From positions 1-33,173 of the forward strand of contig JAUWQO010000019.1 of NCBI GenBank assembly GCA_030610995.1: DNA of 33,173 bases, written 5' to 3'. The translations under genes were made by a program, and so were the position numbers. This DNA comes from Desulfobacterales bacterium. Its GTDB lineage: Bacteria; Desulfobacterota; Desulfobacteria; Desulfobacterales; ETH-SRB1. This document shows, piece after piece, positions 15,269 to 22,518 of the stretch. Under the pieces are notes generated by a model. The model saw only the letters and a list, made by a program, of their open reading frames with translations. It did not search any database and had not been told where the DNA came from. Position 1 is the first letter of the stretch. Every line of letters starts with the position of its first letter.

Positions 15269-17019
15269 AACAAGCGCTAGAAAAAGAAGCTGATAAAAAG
15301 AAGAAAAAAAAAGAACCTGAAGAGAAGAAACCGACAATCGCGGATTCTCTTGTATTTCTTTCTAAAAAAAACGTTCAGTATTTTTTTCATGATCAACTGG
15401 ACACGCCTTATGCCCGCTTTCTTGTAAAAGATCATTCTGAACACTGGCCGATAAGAAGCAAGGCATTTCGTGTCTGGCTACAAGGGCTGTATTTTAAAAC
15501 TGAAAAAAAAGGTGCCAATTCGGATGCAATGAGTCAAGCGATGGATACACTGGAAGCCATAGCAAAATTTGACGGCAAGGGTGAGGTCGAGCTGCACGTT
15601 AGAGTTTGCGAACACGATGGTGCATACTGGTATGACTTGAGTAATGAGAAATGGCAAGCCGTTTCGATCACAGAAACCGGCTGGCAGATAATAGATGATC
15701 CGCCTGTTCTGTTTAGAAGGCTTTCACATCAAAAGTCGCAGGTTTTGCCTGATAGCAATGGGGATATTGATGCCTTAAACCCATTTTTGGCGGGCATTTC
15801 TGAGGAAGAAAAGAAAAAACTTGTTATAGCCTGGCTTATTTCATGCCTCATACCTGGGTTTTCTCATACAATTCTTGTCCCTTATGGCGACCAAGGTTCT
15901 GGCAAAACAACTCTTTCAAAAAATCTCAAAACCATTATAGATCCCTCTCTTATTGATACTTTAGGTATAATTGGAGAGCAACGGGAGCTTGTGCAGACAC
16001 TAAGTCACCACTGGTTATTGCCTTATGACAATTTGTCTTCATTAAGCCGTGAGGTGCAAAATATTTTTTGCCGGACAATTACAGGAGCGAGTTACTGCAA
16101 ACGCAAACTATATTCTGATGATGAAGATATTATCACGAAAAATCGTAACTGCCTTATTATTTCAGGAATCAACTATCCTGCCACAGCGCCTGACCTTTTA
16201 GACAGATGCATTCTAATCAAGTTGAAAAGATTCAATAATAGCGGCTTAAACAAAAAAGATGCTGTCCTGGATAAAGAGTTTCAAGCGGCGTTGCCTGCTA
16301 TCCTGGCCGGGATGTTTGATGTTCTTTCAAAAGCCATGCGCATTAAAAGTAAAGTCAATTTAAGTGTATTGCCACGGATGGCCGACTTTGCCGAGTGGGG
16401 ATATGCTATTGCAGAGGCAATGGGGGCTAGCGGTCAAAGCTTCATGGCTACCTATCAAGAAAATATCGAGTTGCGCAATCAAGAGATCATTGGTGCCAAT
16501 CCGGTGGCAAGTGCCATAGTGGATTTTCTGGAAGGCCGGGCGGAGTGGACGGGAAAGGCAAGCGAACTTTTAGATAATCTCGAAGCAGTGACCCCTGAAA
16601 AAGAACGAAAAGCAAAAGCCTGGCCGAAGTCTTCCAACGTACTCACGAGACGTTTGAACGAGTTAAAAACGAACTTAGATGAAGCGGGGATAAATATTGA
16701 AATAAACCGCACCAGCAAAGGCCGTTTTATCACCTTAATTTCTTGCCAAGAAGTAGGCAAAAATACCGTCACTAACCGTCATACCGTCACAAGTCAACAA
16801 AATCAAGAAGTTACGCATGACGATAGCATGACGGTATATGACGGTACTGAAAATATACCGTCATGCTCTAACCATGTGGAATCAATACAAAATGACGATA
16901 GTGACGATAATGACGATGTTTTACCTACTGTTTTGGGAAGCGCTGAAGCGGATGAACCTTTATGGAAAAAGCTAAGATTCGATTCCGAGCAGGACTATTT
17001 AAATATGATCGGCGGTTAA
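15244..17019 (+). CDS. SF3-like/D5-type replicative ATPase
   Basis: A 591-residue protein. The N-terminus is a lysine/glutamate-rich linker (residues 15-30). Residues 30-170 resemble the N-terminal part of D5-type primase-helicases (KAFRVWLQGLYF). The ATPase core has Walker A YGDQGSGKTTLSK near 214-226, the Walker B-like HHWLLPYDNLSSLS near 255 and the sensor/arginine segment DLLDRCILIKLKRF near 318. The last about 90 residues are threonine/aspartate-rich, because their DNA is made of ACCGTCA/TGACGGT repeats. It probably unwinds the element's origin, as the P4 alpha and D5 proteins do. Confidence 0.85.
   Translation: MEDDRFNLEQALEKEADKKKKKKEPEEKKPTIADSLVFLSKKNVQYFFHDQLDTPYARFLVKDHSEHWPIRSKAFRVWLQGLYFKTEKKGANSDAMSQAMDTLEAIAKFDGKGEVELHVRVCEHDGAYWYDLSNEKWQAVSITETGWQIIDDPPVLFRRLSHQKSQVLPDSNGDIDALNPFLAGISEEEKKKLVIAWLISCLIPGFSHTILVPYGDQGSGKTTLSKNLKTIIDPSLIDTLGIIGEQRELVQTLSHHWLLPYDNLSSLSREVQNIFCRTITGASYCKRKLYSDDEDIITKNRNCLIISGINYPATAPDLLDRCILIKLKRFNNSGLNKKDAVLDKEFQAALPAILAGMFDVLSKAMRIKSKVNLSVLPRMADFAEWGYAIAEAMGASGQSFMATYQENIELRNQEIIGANPVASAIVDFLEGRAEWTGKASELLDNLEAVTPEKERKAKAWPKSSNVLTRRLNELKTNLDEAGINIEINRTSKGRFITLISCQEVGKNTVTNRHTVTSQQNQEVTHDDSMTVYDGTENIPSCSNHVESIQNDDSDDNDDVLPTVLGSAEADEPLWKKLRFDSEQDYLNMIGG
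16765..16917. repeat. Iteron-like cluster, candidate replication origin
   Basis: Ten copies of ACCGTCA or TGACGRT lie in 153 bp. Three ACCGTCA copies are at 16765, 16775 and 16783. TGACGAT/TGACGGT copies are at 16818, 16829 and 16839, with ACCGTCA at 16857. Three TGACGAT copies at 9-bp spacing are at 16893, 16902 and 16911. The centre is a perfect 14-bp inverted repeat GCATGACGGTATAT/ATATACCGTCATGC (16826-16839 and 16853-16866). The repeats lie inside the helicase gene. Confidence 0.7.
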
Positions 17020-17141
17020 TATTTTGGTGTGCTGGTTGGGGCCTCTTCCAGCGGGTAAGGGTGGGTAAAATCGTTAATCGCATTTTTTGAAACGACGGAA
17101 AGTGTGGGGATAAACTCGGCACGTACAAAGGAAAAATCAAA

Positions 17142-17297
17142 ATGAGAGAAGAAATATCATTAATTGAGGAACTTGACCGGGGCCTTGAGCGGCAAGACCG
17201 GCTTGATGTGCAGCTTACCCGTCTTGAAGTGGCGCTGGTTGAACAAAAAGAAGCGCAGGGCACAGATAATTTAACGGATAATTTAGACACAGTTTAA
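17142..17297 (+). CDS. Small coiled-coil-like protein
   Basis: A 51-residue ORF too short for the track: MREEISLIEELDRGLERQDRLDVQ, then LTRLEVALVEQKEAQG. AAAGGA lies upstream of the ATG, and the next gene starts 7 bp after the stop. The regular leucine and charged pattern suggests a single amphipathic helix able to form a coiled coil. I do not recognise it. It sits in the operon between the ATPase and a second HTH protein. Confidence 0.6.
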   Translation: MREEISLIEELDRGLERQDRLDVQLTRLEVALVEQKEAQGTDNLTDNLDTV

Positions 17298-17304
17298 ACA
17301 CAGC

Positions 17305-17538
17305 ATGGCTAAACGTACTGGAATAAAACAGAATAAAAGGGCGCAAGGGATTAGTAATCCTCGGCTCTTGCCTCTAAAGGACGCCGCTGCATGGTTAGGT
17401 TTAACTCTTTGGGCCATGCGGGAACGAATATGGGCCGGTCAAATTCCTGTGGTTCAGTTTCCGGGCGGGCGTAAGATGTATGTTGATACTCAGGATATTG
17501 AGGCATTTATTCAGATGAACAAAAGGACAATTATCTAA
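17305..17538 (+). CDS. Excisionase-type helix-turn-helix protein
   Basis: A 77-residue protein with an HTH_17-type DNA-binding domain: LLPLKDAAAWLGLTLWAMRERIWAGQIPVVQFPGGRKMYVDTQDIEAFI is the expected helix-turn-helix, wing and final helix. A basic N-terminal arm (KRTGIKQNKRAQG) precedes it. Such proteins act as excisionases or regulators. Having two in one element (with the MerR-like one) suggests separate roles in excision and in replication control. Confidence 0.83.
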   Translation: MAKRTGIKQNKRAQGISNPRLLPLKDAAAWLGLTLWAMRERIWAGQIPVVQFPGGRKMYVDTQDIEAFIQMNKRTII

Positions 17539-17539
17539 A

Positions 17540-17875
17540 ATGGAAGAAAACAATTCAAATAACGAGAGTCAAAACAACAAAAAACTATTCAGGAAAGGTG
17601 GTCTTCCGGGCCCGGGTAGAGGCAAAAAGAAGCCACCGAAGCCTTTAACCCTCTTGGAAATCGAAGGCGAGCTTCAGAAGGACTTACGTAATTCAGACCC
17701 AAAGATCAGGCATAATGCAACGAAGATATATCTTATGCTGAAAAAGCAGATGGGTGAATCAACCAACAGTGCAACAATCGACCCTAACGTCAGGAAGGCG
17801 TTGGCTGGCTATACTGATGATCTATTCGGTGACGAGGATGTGCAAGAGACTGATGAGGATGATATAACTAATTGA
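17540..17875 (+). CDS. Hypothetical basic-acidic protein
   Basis: A 111-residue protein whose gene starts one base after the previous stop. It has a disordered N-terminus, then a glycine/proline/lysine segment (GGLPGPGRGKKKPPKP), a helical middle (LLEIEGELQKDLRN, NATKIYLMLKKQMG) and a strongly acidic tail (DDLFGDEDVQETDEDD). The basic patch could bind nucleic acid and the acidic tail could bind a partner. The middle faintly recalls small terminase subunits, but no large subunit is present, so I leave it unnamed. Confidence 0.65.
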   Translation: MEENNSNNESQNNKKLFRKGGLPGPGRGKKKPPKPLTLLEIEGELQKDLRNSDPKIRHNATKIYLMLKKQMGESTNSATIDPNVRKALAGYTDDLFGDEDVQETDEDDITN

Positions 17876-18009
17876 ATTTACTGTAATAAGAGGCTGGGGA
17901 TACCACCGGTTCCGGTTTGTGTAAGCATATCAGTATCTTATGGTTTCCACCTGCACGCAAACGTTAAAAAATTACACACAAACACAAACACACACAGAAG
18001 GAGAAGACA

Positions 18010-18351
18010 ATGAATGATTATGATGATGAAAGTTTTTTAGATGAAGGTGAAAAAGCCCGGCAGTATCAAGATTCTTACATCGGCAACATGAAAAAATTGA
18101 CAGATGGTTTGGATAACGATCACAGGGAAACGCTGTTCACAGAACTGGAAACCATAAAATACAACCCTACGTCGAGCCCGGCACAGGATGCTGAACTAAA
18201 TTTGTTGCGAGCTCAAAAAATTGTTTCCAGCAAAAAGCGAAATCTGGGCGGTGCCGTTAGTTCTTTCTTGAAATATAAACAACGGGCTGATGGCAAGAGT
18301 GCGGCCTCGATTGATCGTTGGGCTGACGGAGTTATGCGAGAGGAAGACTAA
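18010..18351 (+). CDS. Hypothetical protein
   Basis: A 113-residue acidic, helical protein (MNDYDDESFLDEGEKARQYQ, ETLFTELETIKYNP, GAVSSFLKYKQRADG). The ATG has AGAAGGAGAAGACA before it. The 130 bp upstream include a CA-rich leader (acacacaaacacaaacacacac) and may hold a separate promoter. I recognise no family. It comes before the larger unknown gene at 18378 and probably shares its transcript. Confidence 0.65.
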   Translation: MNDYDDESFLDEGEKARQYQDSYIGNMKKLTDGLDNDHRETLFTELETIKYNPTSSPAQDAELNLLRAQKIVSSKKRNLGGAVSSFLKYKQRADGKSAASIDRWADGVMREED

Positions 18352-18377
18352 CTAAAAAAATTAAAGGAGGATTAGCT

Positions 18378-19265
18378 ATGACTGAAAGTGGTTTATATGA
18401 CCAGGCCCTTTTGTACGCTGAAGATCAGACGAAACGTTTGAGATTCTTATATGAACAAAGAACTTATGCCCGGATAGGTGGTGAAAAGGCAATAAAAGAT
18501 TTAATCAAAATTTCTGGGCTTTCTGAAAATCTGTTTTTGTTTGAATGTTATCAAAAGCAGTTCAACAAGATCAGCAATAAAGATTTTTTGTTTCGGGAGC
18601 AAAAGTTTCGCGCCCTTACGGCGCTGTGGGGACTTTATACCGGCCGGTTTTATCACATGGAGCTTCCTGTCAGCCAAGCGATTCGGGAGCATGTGGCGGC
18701 GCCTGGGCATGAGAATTTACCCCCAAAGACTTACAACTTTGGCGATCTTAAGGCGTTTGAGGCTTACAGCCTGCATTTTTCTCATTGGGACGAAAAGTTT
18801 GACGAATATTTTACTGACAAAAGAAAACTAAAGAGCGGCAAATCATCAGACCTGCCTGATGAGGATTTTCGATTGCGCTATGACCTGGCCAAAGAGATTC
18901 TTGAAAAACTAAAGGTAAGGTTGAAAGAGTTGTTGAAGCCCGGGGACCCTGTTGAAGTTGCAAAGCATAATGCGGTATTGAGGGAACTTATCTTTGAAAT
19001 CCGGCGGTGGCCGGGTGCTTTACAGGGTTTTGTTTGGAGTCGTTTTGACGAATTAAAAAAGGAGTTGAAGGCAAAGGACAAGTTTGCCGAGCTTATTTTA
19101 AATGCGCTTGGCGATGCCCTTTACGAGGGCTTAGACTTTGAAGCTTTCCGGCGCGAAATCATTTTGTATTATTGGGGGGAACTTGATGCTCTTTTGAAGG
19201 ATGCGAAACAAAAAGAGATTGTGGAGTTGATTCAGGCTGAGATAACAGAAATTATACATAATTAA
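18378..19265 (+). CDS. Hypothetical helical protein
   Basis: A 295-residue protein with AAAGGAGG upstream. The predicted character is almost wholly alpha-helical and rich in charged and aromatic residues (LKAFEAYSLHFSHWDEKFDEYF, LAKEILEKLKVRLKELLKP, LQGFVWSRFDELKKELKAKD). No catalytic motif, zinc finger or membrane segment is visible. It lies between the small acidic protein and the alveolin-like protein, spaced as one operon. I cannot name a function. Confidence 0.7.
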   Translation: MTESGLYDQALLYAEDQTKRLRFLYEQRTYARIGGEKAIKDLIKISGLSENLFLFECYQKQFNKISNKDFLFREQKFRALTALWGLYTGRFYHMELPVSQAIREHVAAPGHENLPPKTYNFGDLKAFEAYSLHFSHWDEKFDEYFTDKRKLKSGKSSDLPDEDFRLRYDLAKEILEKLKVRLKELLKPGDPVEVAKHNAVLRELIFEIRRWPGALQGFVWSRFDELKKELKAKDKFAELILNALGDALYEGLDFEAFRREIILYYWGELDALLKDAKQKEIVELIQAEITEIIHN

Positions 19266-19280
19266 AAAAGGAGAATTAAA

Positions 19281-19808
19281 ATGAAGGTAGTTACCCAAAA
19301 AAACGATACAGAAAATGGCGAAAAAGTAACCATTGAGCCGCTTGTTTTAAACAGCGTATTGGTTAAAACAACAACCTTTAATGTAAGGGTCCCGAAAGAA
19401 GTTCCTTATGACGTGGATGTCCCGAATTATATCAACAAAAACTTTGAACGTCCGGTTCCAGTTGATACACCATACGAGCGACCAGTTATTACAGAAAAGT
19501 TGTATGAGGTGCCTGTTGTAGTGGAGGCAGAACAGACATTACAGGTAGCCACGAGGGCGGCAGCGGTGCTTGATGGAGCCGAAGCCATGCTAACCAGAAC
19601 CGAGACTATGCTAAACGGAGTTAATGAAAGCGCTATGGCTCTTGACAGCTTAATCGACAAAATGAATTTAACTATGAAGGAAGTTAAGGAAAAACTGGAC
19701 GGGGTTAAGAATTATGAGGTTGTAAAAGAAGACCTTGTCGTTAAAGTGCCCAAGTTAGTTTATGAAACAAAACACGTCATTGGTAAAGTTGTCGTAAAGG
19801 GAGCCTGA
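19281..19808 (+). CDS. Alveolin-like valine-proline repeat protein
   Basis: A 175-residue protein with AAAAGGAG before the ATG. Residues 30-80 and the C-terminal about 25 residues consist of short repeated phrases: FNVRVPKEVPYDVDVP, FERPVPVDTPYERPV, EKLYEVPVVVE, and KEDLVVKVPKLVYETKHV. This recalls the EKIVEVP-type repeats of alveolins, which form filamentous layers in protists. Between them is a helical section (ATRAAAVLDGAEAMLTRTETMLNGV, KMNLTMKEVKEKL) able to make a coiled coil. A filament- or scaffold-forming role is an inference from the repeats alone. Confidence 0.7.
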   Translation: MKVVTQKNDTENGEKVTIEPLVLNSVLVKTTTFNVRVPKEVPYDVDVPNYINKNFERPVPVDTPYERPVITEKLYEVPVVVEAEQTLQVATRAAAVLDGAEAMLTRTETMLNGVNESAMALDSLIDKMNLTMKEVKEKLDGVKNYEVVKEDLVVKVPKLVYETKHVIGKVVVKGA

Positions 19809-19951
19809 TTGTGCATTGTGGTTATATCGTTTTGGTAAAAAGCCGGATCGGCAAGGCCGTAAATATAGCCGTGAATCAAATAAAATGGCAGTAGGATAGG
19901 CTTTTATTTATTTTCTGGGGTAAGGGCATAACTCAGGTTTAATGTAGGAAG

Positions 19952-20827
19952 ATGCAAAGAAAATCCTTAAAACTTTTAGAACAAGTGCAAGAAATTATTA
20001 AGAGCTATGACTTCGCCCTTACCTTGCGACAGATTTACTATCAGCTTGTGGCAAAGCAGATCATCCCGAACCAGCAAAACGAGTACATGAAGCTGTCAAG
20101 GTTATGTGTTCTTGGCAGGGATGAAGGGATATTGCGGGAAGATGCTTTTGCAGACAGGTTGAGACAGATCGATAAACCAGATTCATACCTTGACCTTGAT
20201 GATTTTATGAACACCGTAAGGCAGTCGTATCGTAAGGATAAGTGGCAAGACCAGGACGCTTATATTGAAGTGTGGACGGAAAAAGATGCTTTGCGAAGTG
20301 TGTTGACTGATGTCACTTATTCTTATGATGTAAACTTAATGGTGGTAAGGGGCCAGGTGAGCCGGACTGCCATATACGAAAGCTATAAGCGGTTTGCCGA
20401 AAAGATAGACGAAGGCAAGGATTGTCACCTTTATTATGCAGGCGACTTTGACCCTTCCGGGCTTTCTATTTATCACAGCCTTGTGGATAGAATCAGGAGG
20501 TTTGGCGATGCCGGGGAATACATAACCTTTGGAAGGGTGGCTTTAACACCTATTCAAATAGAAGAATATAACTTGCCTTCCGACCCTGCAAAGCAGAAAG
20601 ACCCTAACTGCAAACGCTTTATTGATGAGTATGGTGATGGCGTGGTTGAGCTTGACGCCTTGCCGCCGGATGTTTTAAGGGACCTGGTTAAGGAGTGCAT
20701 TGAAAAACATCTTGACTTTGATCTTTTTGAACAAGTGCGAAAAAAAGAACTTAAAGAGCAGGCGGAACTACAAACACTTATTTCTCAGGCTTCTTCCAGT
20801 CAATGCCTTGCTCTTCAAGGTATTTGA
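19952..20827 (+). CDS. Stand-alone Spo11/topoisomerase VI A-like protein (Mini-A type)
   Basis: A 291-residue protein. Residues 10-70 form the winged-helix domain with TLRQIYYQLV, the match of the catalytic tyrosine motif (R-D/E-I-Y-Y) of TopoVIA and Spo11; Y30 is the likely nucleophile. The TOPRIM domain follows: VWTEKDAL with E110, then YYAGDFDPSG with D165 and D167, all three metal ligands. Type IIB enzymes break both DNA strands and need a GHKL B subunit for strand passage. No B subunit is encoded here. Stand-alone A-like proteins (Mini-A) are known from mobile elements. A role in origin opening, decatenation or recombination is inference. Confidence 0.88.
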   Translation: MQRKSLKLLEQVQEIIKSYDFALTLRQIYYQLVAKQIIPNQQNEYMKLSRLCVLGRDEGILREDAFADRLRQIDKPDSYLDLDDFMNTVRQSYRKDKWQDQDAYIEVWTEKDALRSVLTDVTYSYDVNLMVVRGQVSRTAIYESYKRFAEKIDEGKDCHLYYAGDFDPSGLSIYHSLVDRIRRFGDAGEYITFGRVALTPIQIEEYNLPSDPAKQKDPNCKRFIDEYGDGVVELDALPPDVLRDLVKECIEKHLDFDLFEQVRKKELKEQAELQTLISQASSSQCLALQGI

Positions 20828-20969
20828 TAACAATCATTTCGACCTGAGAAGAAAGACTTCTAAAGCCCTCTTTCGCAAACTTTTCTAAAGCTTTTTTTAC
20901 TTGGGGTGGAGTTTTAAACGTAATGGATGAAGTTTTCATTTTTTTATGATGCTCATTGATTTTTTTCAT
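20778..20969 (-). CDS. Ribbon-helix-helix protein
   Basis: The start at 20969 (MKKINEHHKKMKTSSITFKT) is chosen for the AAAGG upstream, giving 63 residues. SSITFKTPPQVKKALEKFAKEGFRSLSSQVEMIVIKYLEEQG is a clear CopG/Arc-type ribbon-helix-helix. Its 3' end overlaps the end of the Mini-A gene in convergent orientation by 50 bp. It reads away from a strong plus-strand promoter at 21022-21048, the position expected for the element's repressor. Confidence 0.8.
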   Translation of the reverse strand: MKKINEHHKKMKTSSITFKTPPQVKKALEKFAKEGFRSLSSQVEMIVIKYLEEQGIDWKKPEK

Positions 20970-21021
20970 TTTAATACCTTTCCTTAATATTGCTGTCAAA
21001 ATATCTTTTATATTTTTTTTG

Positions 21022-21048
21022 TTGACAAAAGATACTTTAGGCTATAAT
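21022..21048 (+). promoter_or_regulatory. Promoter toward the integrase
   Basis: Perfect TTGACA (21022-21027) and TATAAT (21043-21048) boxes are separated by only 15 bp. The short spacing would make the promoter weak unless a regulator changes it. It lies between the ribbon-helix-helix gene and the integrase side. Confidence 0.55.
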
Positions 21049-21092
21049 TTATAATTATGCAAGAAAAAGTTTAAACTCAAAAACACAGTATC

Positions 21093-21263
21093 ATGAAAAC
21101 TAATTTAATAAACATACGCTTGAAGGAACTTGCAGCGGTGACGTTGCAGGCGGCTTATACTGTGGGCCGGAGTAAAACCTTCAGGCGTTTTGTTTTTGAG
21201 GCCCTGAGAGGCTCTGAGACGGCATTTCAGGGGTTAGGCATATCAGACTATGCCCAGGAATAG
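21093..21263 (+). CDS. Small protein upstream of the integrase
   Basis: A 56-residue ORF below the track cut-off: MKTNLINIRLKELAAVTLQA, then AYTVGRSKTFRRFVFEALRG. It follows the TTGACA/TATAAT promoter. The ribosome binding site is weak. The layout of a short strand and two helices is compatible with another ribbon-helix-helix protein, but this is not certain. It could regulate the integrase gene downstream. Confidence 0.5.
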   Translation: MKTNLINIRLKELAAVTLQAAYTVGRSKTFRRFVFEALRGSETAFQGLGISDYAQE

Positions 21264-21312
21264 CTTTCTCGAAGTGAACACCGGCAAAACCTCCTGGCCG
21301 GTGTTCCTGGGC
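21252..21312. repeat. Two-tier hairpin before the integrase gene
   Basis: GAACACCGGC (21276-21285) and GCCGGTGTTC (21297-21306) form a perfect 10-bp stem around AAAACCTCCTG. Outside it, GCCCAGG (21252-21258) can pair with CCTGGGC (21306-21312). There is no T run, so it is more likely an attenuator or protein-binding site than a terminator. Confidence 0.6.
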
Positions 21313-21335
21313 TACTAACAAACAGGAGAACCAGA

Positions 21336-22445
21336 GTGAAGGGGGGCTTTATGGGAAGCATTTACAAAAGAGGGAAGGTTTACTGGGTTCAATATTACCG
21401 TATGGGGAAACCTTACCGTGAATCCACAAAGAGCAAGAAAGAGTGTGATGCAAAGCGCTTATTAAAAAAGCGTGAAGGTGAAATTTCAGAGGGCAAACTT
21501 CCGGGGATTTACTTTGACCGGGTTAAATTTGACGAACTGTCAGAGGACTTTCTCAGGGATTACCGAATTAACAACAGAAAGTCACTTAATAGGGCTGAAC
21601 AAAGCACAGAACACCTTAAGCGATATTTTGAAGGGTACAGGGTGACTGATATCAACTCACCTAAAATAGAGGGTTATATTGAGAGCCGTCTTGATGAAGG
21701 CGCTGCAAACGCTACCATTAACAGGGAACTATCTGCTTTAAAGCGTATGCTCAACATAGGCGCCAGACAGACACCGCCAAAGGTTGACCGTGTGCCTTAT
21801 ATTCCCATGCTGAAGGAAAGTAATATTCGTAAGGGATTTTTTGAACACGGGGAGTTTGTGGTTTTAAGGGATGAACTGCCGGAATATCTCAAAGGCTTTG
21901 TGACGTTCGCATACAAGACCGGGTGGAGGATGTCAGAGATAACAGACTTGACCTGGCCAAAGGTTGACCGTGATAATGGTATTGTCAGGCTTGAAGTCGG
22001 AGAAACTAAAAACGATGAAGCCCGGACGGTCTATCTCGACGAGGAATTACAAGAGGTATTTAACGGACAATGGGAAGCGAGGGGGAAAAGCCGAAAGCTC
22101 ACACCTTATGTATTCCCCAACATAGCCGGTACAGGCCGCATAAGCGATTTTAGGGGTTCATGGAAAACCGCCTGCAAAGATGCAAAGATAGGTCACAGGC
22201 TGTTTCATGATTTTAGAAGAACAGCTGTAAGGAATATGGTTAGGGCCCTTATCCCTGAAGGTGTGGTAATGAAGATTTCAGGCCACAAGACACGGTCTGT
22301 ATTTGAGCGTTATAATATCGTTAATGATGCAGATTTGAAACTGGCAGCACAAAAACAAGAGCTATATTTGCAGACACAAAAAGACACAGTTTCAAGCACA
22401 GTCCACAATTTAGGCGCCAAAAAAGGATTAACAAATAATGGCTAA
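21336..22445 (+). CDS. int: Tyrosine recombinase integrase
   Basis: A 369-residue phage-type integrase. The N-terminal segment MGSIYKRGKVYWVQYYRMGKPYRES is an arm-binding domain, and a core-binding SAM-like domain follows (residues about 60-160). The catalytic domain shows the first arginine in YKTGWRMSEITDLTW, the HxxR box in LFHDFRRTAVRNM, the second histidine in SGHKTRSVFERY and the nucleophile tyrosine in ERYNIV. Either the GTG at 21336 (after AGGAG) or the ATG at 21351 (after AAGGGGGG) can be the start. The stop is 14 bp from attR and the intact tRNA-Leu, the usual position for an integrase using that tRNA as attB. Confidence 0.95.
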   Translation: MKGGFMGSIYKRGKVYWVQYYRMGKPYRESTKSKKECDAKRLLKKREGEISEGKLPGIYFDRVKFDELSEDFLRDYRINNRKSLNRAEQSTEHLKRYFEGYRVTDINSPKIEGYIESRLDEGAANATINRELSALKRMLNIGARQTPPKVDRVPYIPMLKESNIRKGFFEHGEFVVLRDELPEYLKGFVTFAYKTGWRMSEITDLTWPKVDRDNGIVRLEVGETKNDEARTVYLDEELQEVFNGQWEARGKSRKLTPYVFPNIAGTGRISDFRGSWKTACKDAKIGHRLFHDFRRTAVRNMVRALIPEGVVMKISGHKTRSVFERYNIVNDADLKLAAQKQELYLQTQKDTVSSTVHNLGAKKGLTNNG

Positions 22446-22458
22446 CTCCTTTATTTTA

Positions 22459-22518
22459 TTGGTGCCGGAGGTCGGAATCGAACCGACACGAACTTAAAGT
22501 TCGGAGGATTTTGAGTCC
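22459..22518. repeat. attR: 60-bp direct repeat within tRNA-Leu
   Basis: These bases are identical to 13198-13257. The repeat covers the 3' 59 bases of the tRNA including CCA, plus one base outside. Recombination between the copies would excise a 9,261-bp circle and leave one intact tRNA-Leu. Confidence 0.95.

Larger units (their letters stand above)
13198..22518. mobile_element. 9.26-kb integrative element inserted in tRNA-Leu(CAA)
   Basis: The element is bounded by exact 60-bp repeats of the tRNA-Leu 3' part, with a tyrosine integrase next to the intact tRNA. It encodes HTH proteins, a CHC2 primase fragment, an SF3-like ATPase, a Spo11/TopoVIA-like protein, a ribbon-helix-helix protein and several unknown proteins. 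No virion, packaging or conjugation gene is recognised. It resembles a satellite or an integrative plasmid. Confidence 0.92.

Noticed and set aside
17540-17875. Phage small terminase subunit
   Set aside because: The resemblance is faint, and no large terminase, portal or capsid gene is present in the element.
19811-19894. 27-codon ORF starting GTG (VHCGYIVLVKSRIGK)
   Set aside because: It is too short and has no good ribosome binding site, although the phrase looks protein-like. It may be a remnant of a phage protein, but I cannot support a call.
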